Positions 62,039 through 62,538 of a stretch of 62,538 nt of DNA are shown piece by piece (positions within the stretch are counted from its first letter, which is position 1; every line of letters starts with the position of its first letter). This DNA is from Robiginitomaculum sp. (GTDB lineage Bacteria > Pseudomonadota > Alphaproteobacteria > Caulobacterales > Maricaulaceae). The stretch lies in contig WFTT01000044.1 in NCBI GenBank assembly GCA_015485335.1, forward strand, positions 1 to 62,538. The letters are read 5' to 3'. A program made the translations under genes and the position numbers. The notes beneath the pieces were generated by a model, which saw only the letters and a program-made list of their open reading frames with translations, did no database searches and had not been told where the DNA came from.

Positions 62039-62538
62039 ATGAGCGCTGATAAACCCCTTACCGGGCGCGCTGCCCTGATCACTGGCTCTACGTCAGGCAT
62101 CGGCCTGGCCCTGGCCGACGCGCTGGCCGGAGCCGGGGCCAATATGATGCTGAACGGCCTTGGCGACCGCGATGCGATCGAGCGCACCCGGACTGAATTG
62201 GCGCAAAAACACGCCGTGGATGTGCGCTATCATGGGGCGGATATGACCCGCCCGGACGAGATTGCCGATCTGGTTTCACAAACCCATCGCGCCTTTGGGC
62301 GTTTGGATATTGTGGTCCCCAATGCTGGCATTCAGCATGTGGCCCCCATAGAGGATTTTCCGGTGGAAAAATGGGATGCCATACTGGCGATTAATCTTTC
62401 ATCCGCCTTTCATATTATTCGCACTGCCGTGCCCATCATGAAGGCGCAGGGGGCTGGCCGCATTGTCAATATGGCCTCGGCCCACGCGCTGGTGGCCTCG
62501 CCGTACAAATCGGCCTATGTGGCGGCCAAGCATGGCCT
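62039..62538 (+). CDS. bdhA: 3-hydroxybutyrate dehydrogenase, truncated by window end
   Basis: The frame opens at 62039 and runs to the window end (166 codons visible of about 260). It shows the SDR loop ITGSTSGIGLALADA, PNAGIQHVAPIEDFPVEKWD, NLSSAFHIIRTAVP, the catalytic Ser in NMASAHALVASPYKSA and the Tyr/Lys pair in YVAAKHG. The QHVAPIEDFP pattern is typical of 3-hydroxybutyrate dehydrogenase, the last step of PHB degradation to acetoacetate. It lies one base after yaaA, so they are probably co-transcribed. Confidence 0.92.
   Translation, partial: MSADKPLTGRAALITGSTSGIGLALADALAGAGANMMLNGLGDRDAIERTRTELAQKHAVDVRYHGADMTRPDEIADLVSQTHRAFGRLDIVVPNAGIQHVAPIEDFPVEKWDAILAINLSSAFHIIRTAVPIMKAQGAGRIVNMASAHALVASPYKSAYVAAKHG

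Overview
The window is a contiguous stretch of an alphaproteobacterial chromosome. CtrA, its phosphotransferase ChpT, its inhibitor SciP, the GANTC methyltransferase CcrM and the flagellar activator FlbD are all encoded here. Together they form the cell-cycle and flagellar control set known from Caulobacter and relatives. The gene content fits a flagellated, chemotactic, polyhydroxyalkanoate (PHA)-metabolising heterotroph. The order within Alphaproteobacteria cannot be fixed from the sequence alone. No prophage, insertion sequence, CRISPR array or integron is visible.

Layout. 1-5.5 kb: dispersed hairpin repeats, a TetR/MAPEG/cupin module, two small unknown genes, phaR and phaB. 5.5-7 kb: an M23 cell-wall peptidase. 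7.2-13.6 kb: chpT, then cheA-cheW-cheY-cheB-cheR ending in a strong terminator. 13.6-16.8 kb: a MarR-controlled EmrAB-type efflux operon. 16.8-17.8 kb: ctrA with a leader carrying two GANTC sites and a CtrA-like box. 17.8-35.8 kb: flagellar genes fliI-fliJ, the reverse-strand operon fliF-fliG-fliH-fliN-flbD-flhA plus two paralogous small membrane proteins, sciP, fliK-flgD-flgE, and flgK-flgL on the plus strand. 36 kb: tRNA-Leu(UAA). 36.2-41.7 kb: sfsA, a small unknown gene, a PhaA-type thiolase, dodecin, sulfide:quinone reductase and mnmA. 41.8-44.7 kb: a SpoIIAA-like protein and a bufferin (copper-binding RiPP) operon. 44.8-48.9 kb: a methyltransferase, a membrane protein and M28 and M14 peptidases. 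49.1-50.9 kb: ccrM and rnhB. 51-55.8 kb: an SDR, two small autoregulated modules (PadR-DUF2812 and SdpR-SdpI), DedA and an epimerase. 55.8-62.5 kb: argG, a lipoprotein, a TonB-dependent receptor with Fur-like boxes, yaaA and the start of a 3-hydroxybutyrate dehydrogenase cut by the window end.

How the parts fit together. ChpT relays phosphate to CtrA. SciP blocks CtrA-activated transcription. CcrM methylates GANTC sites such as those seen in the ctrA and ccrM leaders. CtrA-like boxes of the form TTAA-N7-TTTA (or its reverse) lie upstream of ctrA, fliF and ccrM. FlbD, made from the fliF operon, would activate sigma-54 promoters of the late hook genes; candidate -24/-12 elements lie in the fliK-flgK divergent region. 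PHA metabolism is represented by four genes at three separate loci: phaR with phaB, phaA, and bdhA.

The most noteworthy items are the bufferin operon with a hairpin between precursor and maturation genes, the cell-cycle regulatory boxes, a seven-copy 25-residue repeat in FliK, tandem membrane paralogues after flhA, and two neighbouring regulator genes whose promoters and palindromic operators predict leaderless mRNAs. The window contains no clearly unprecedented system. The best candidates for new biology are the unknown small proteins and the regulatory architectures.
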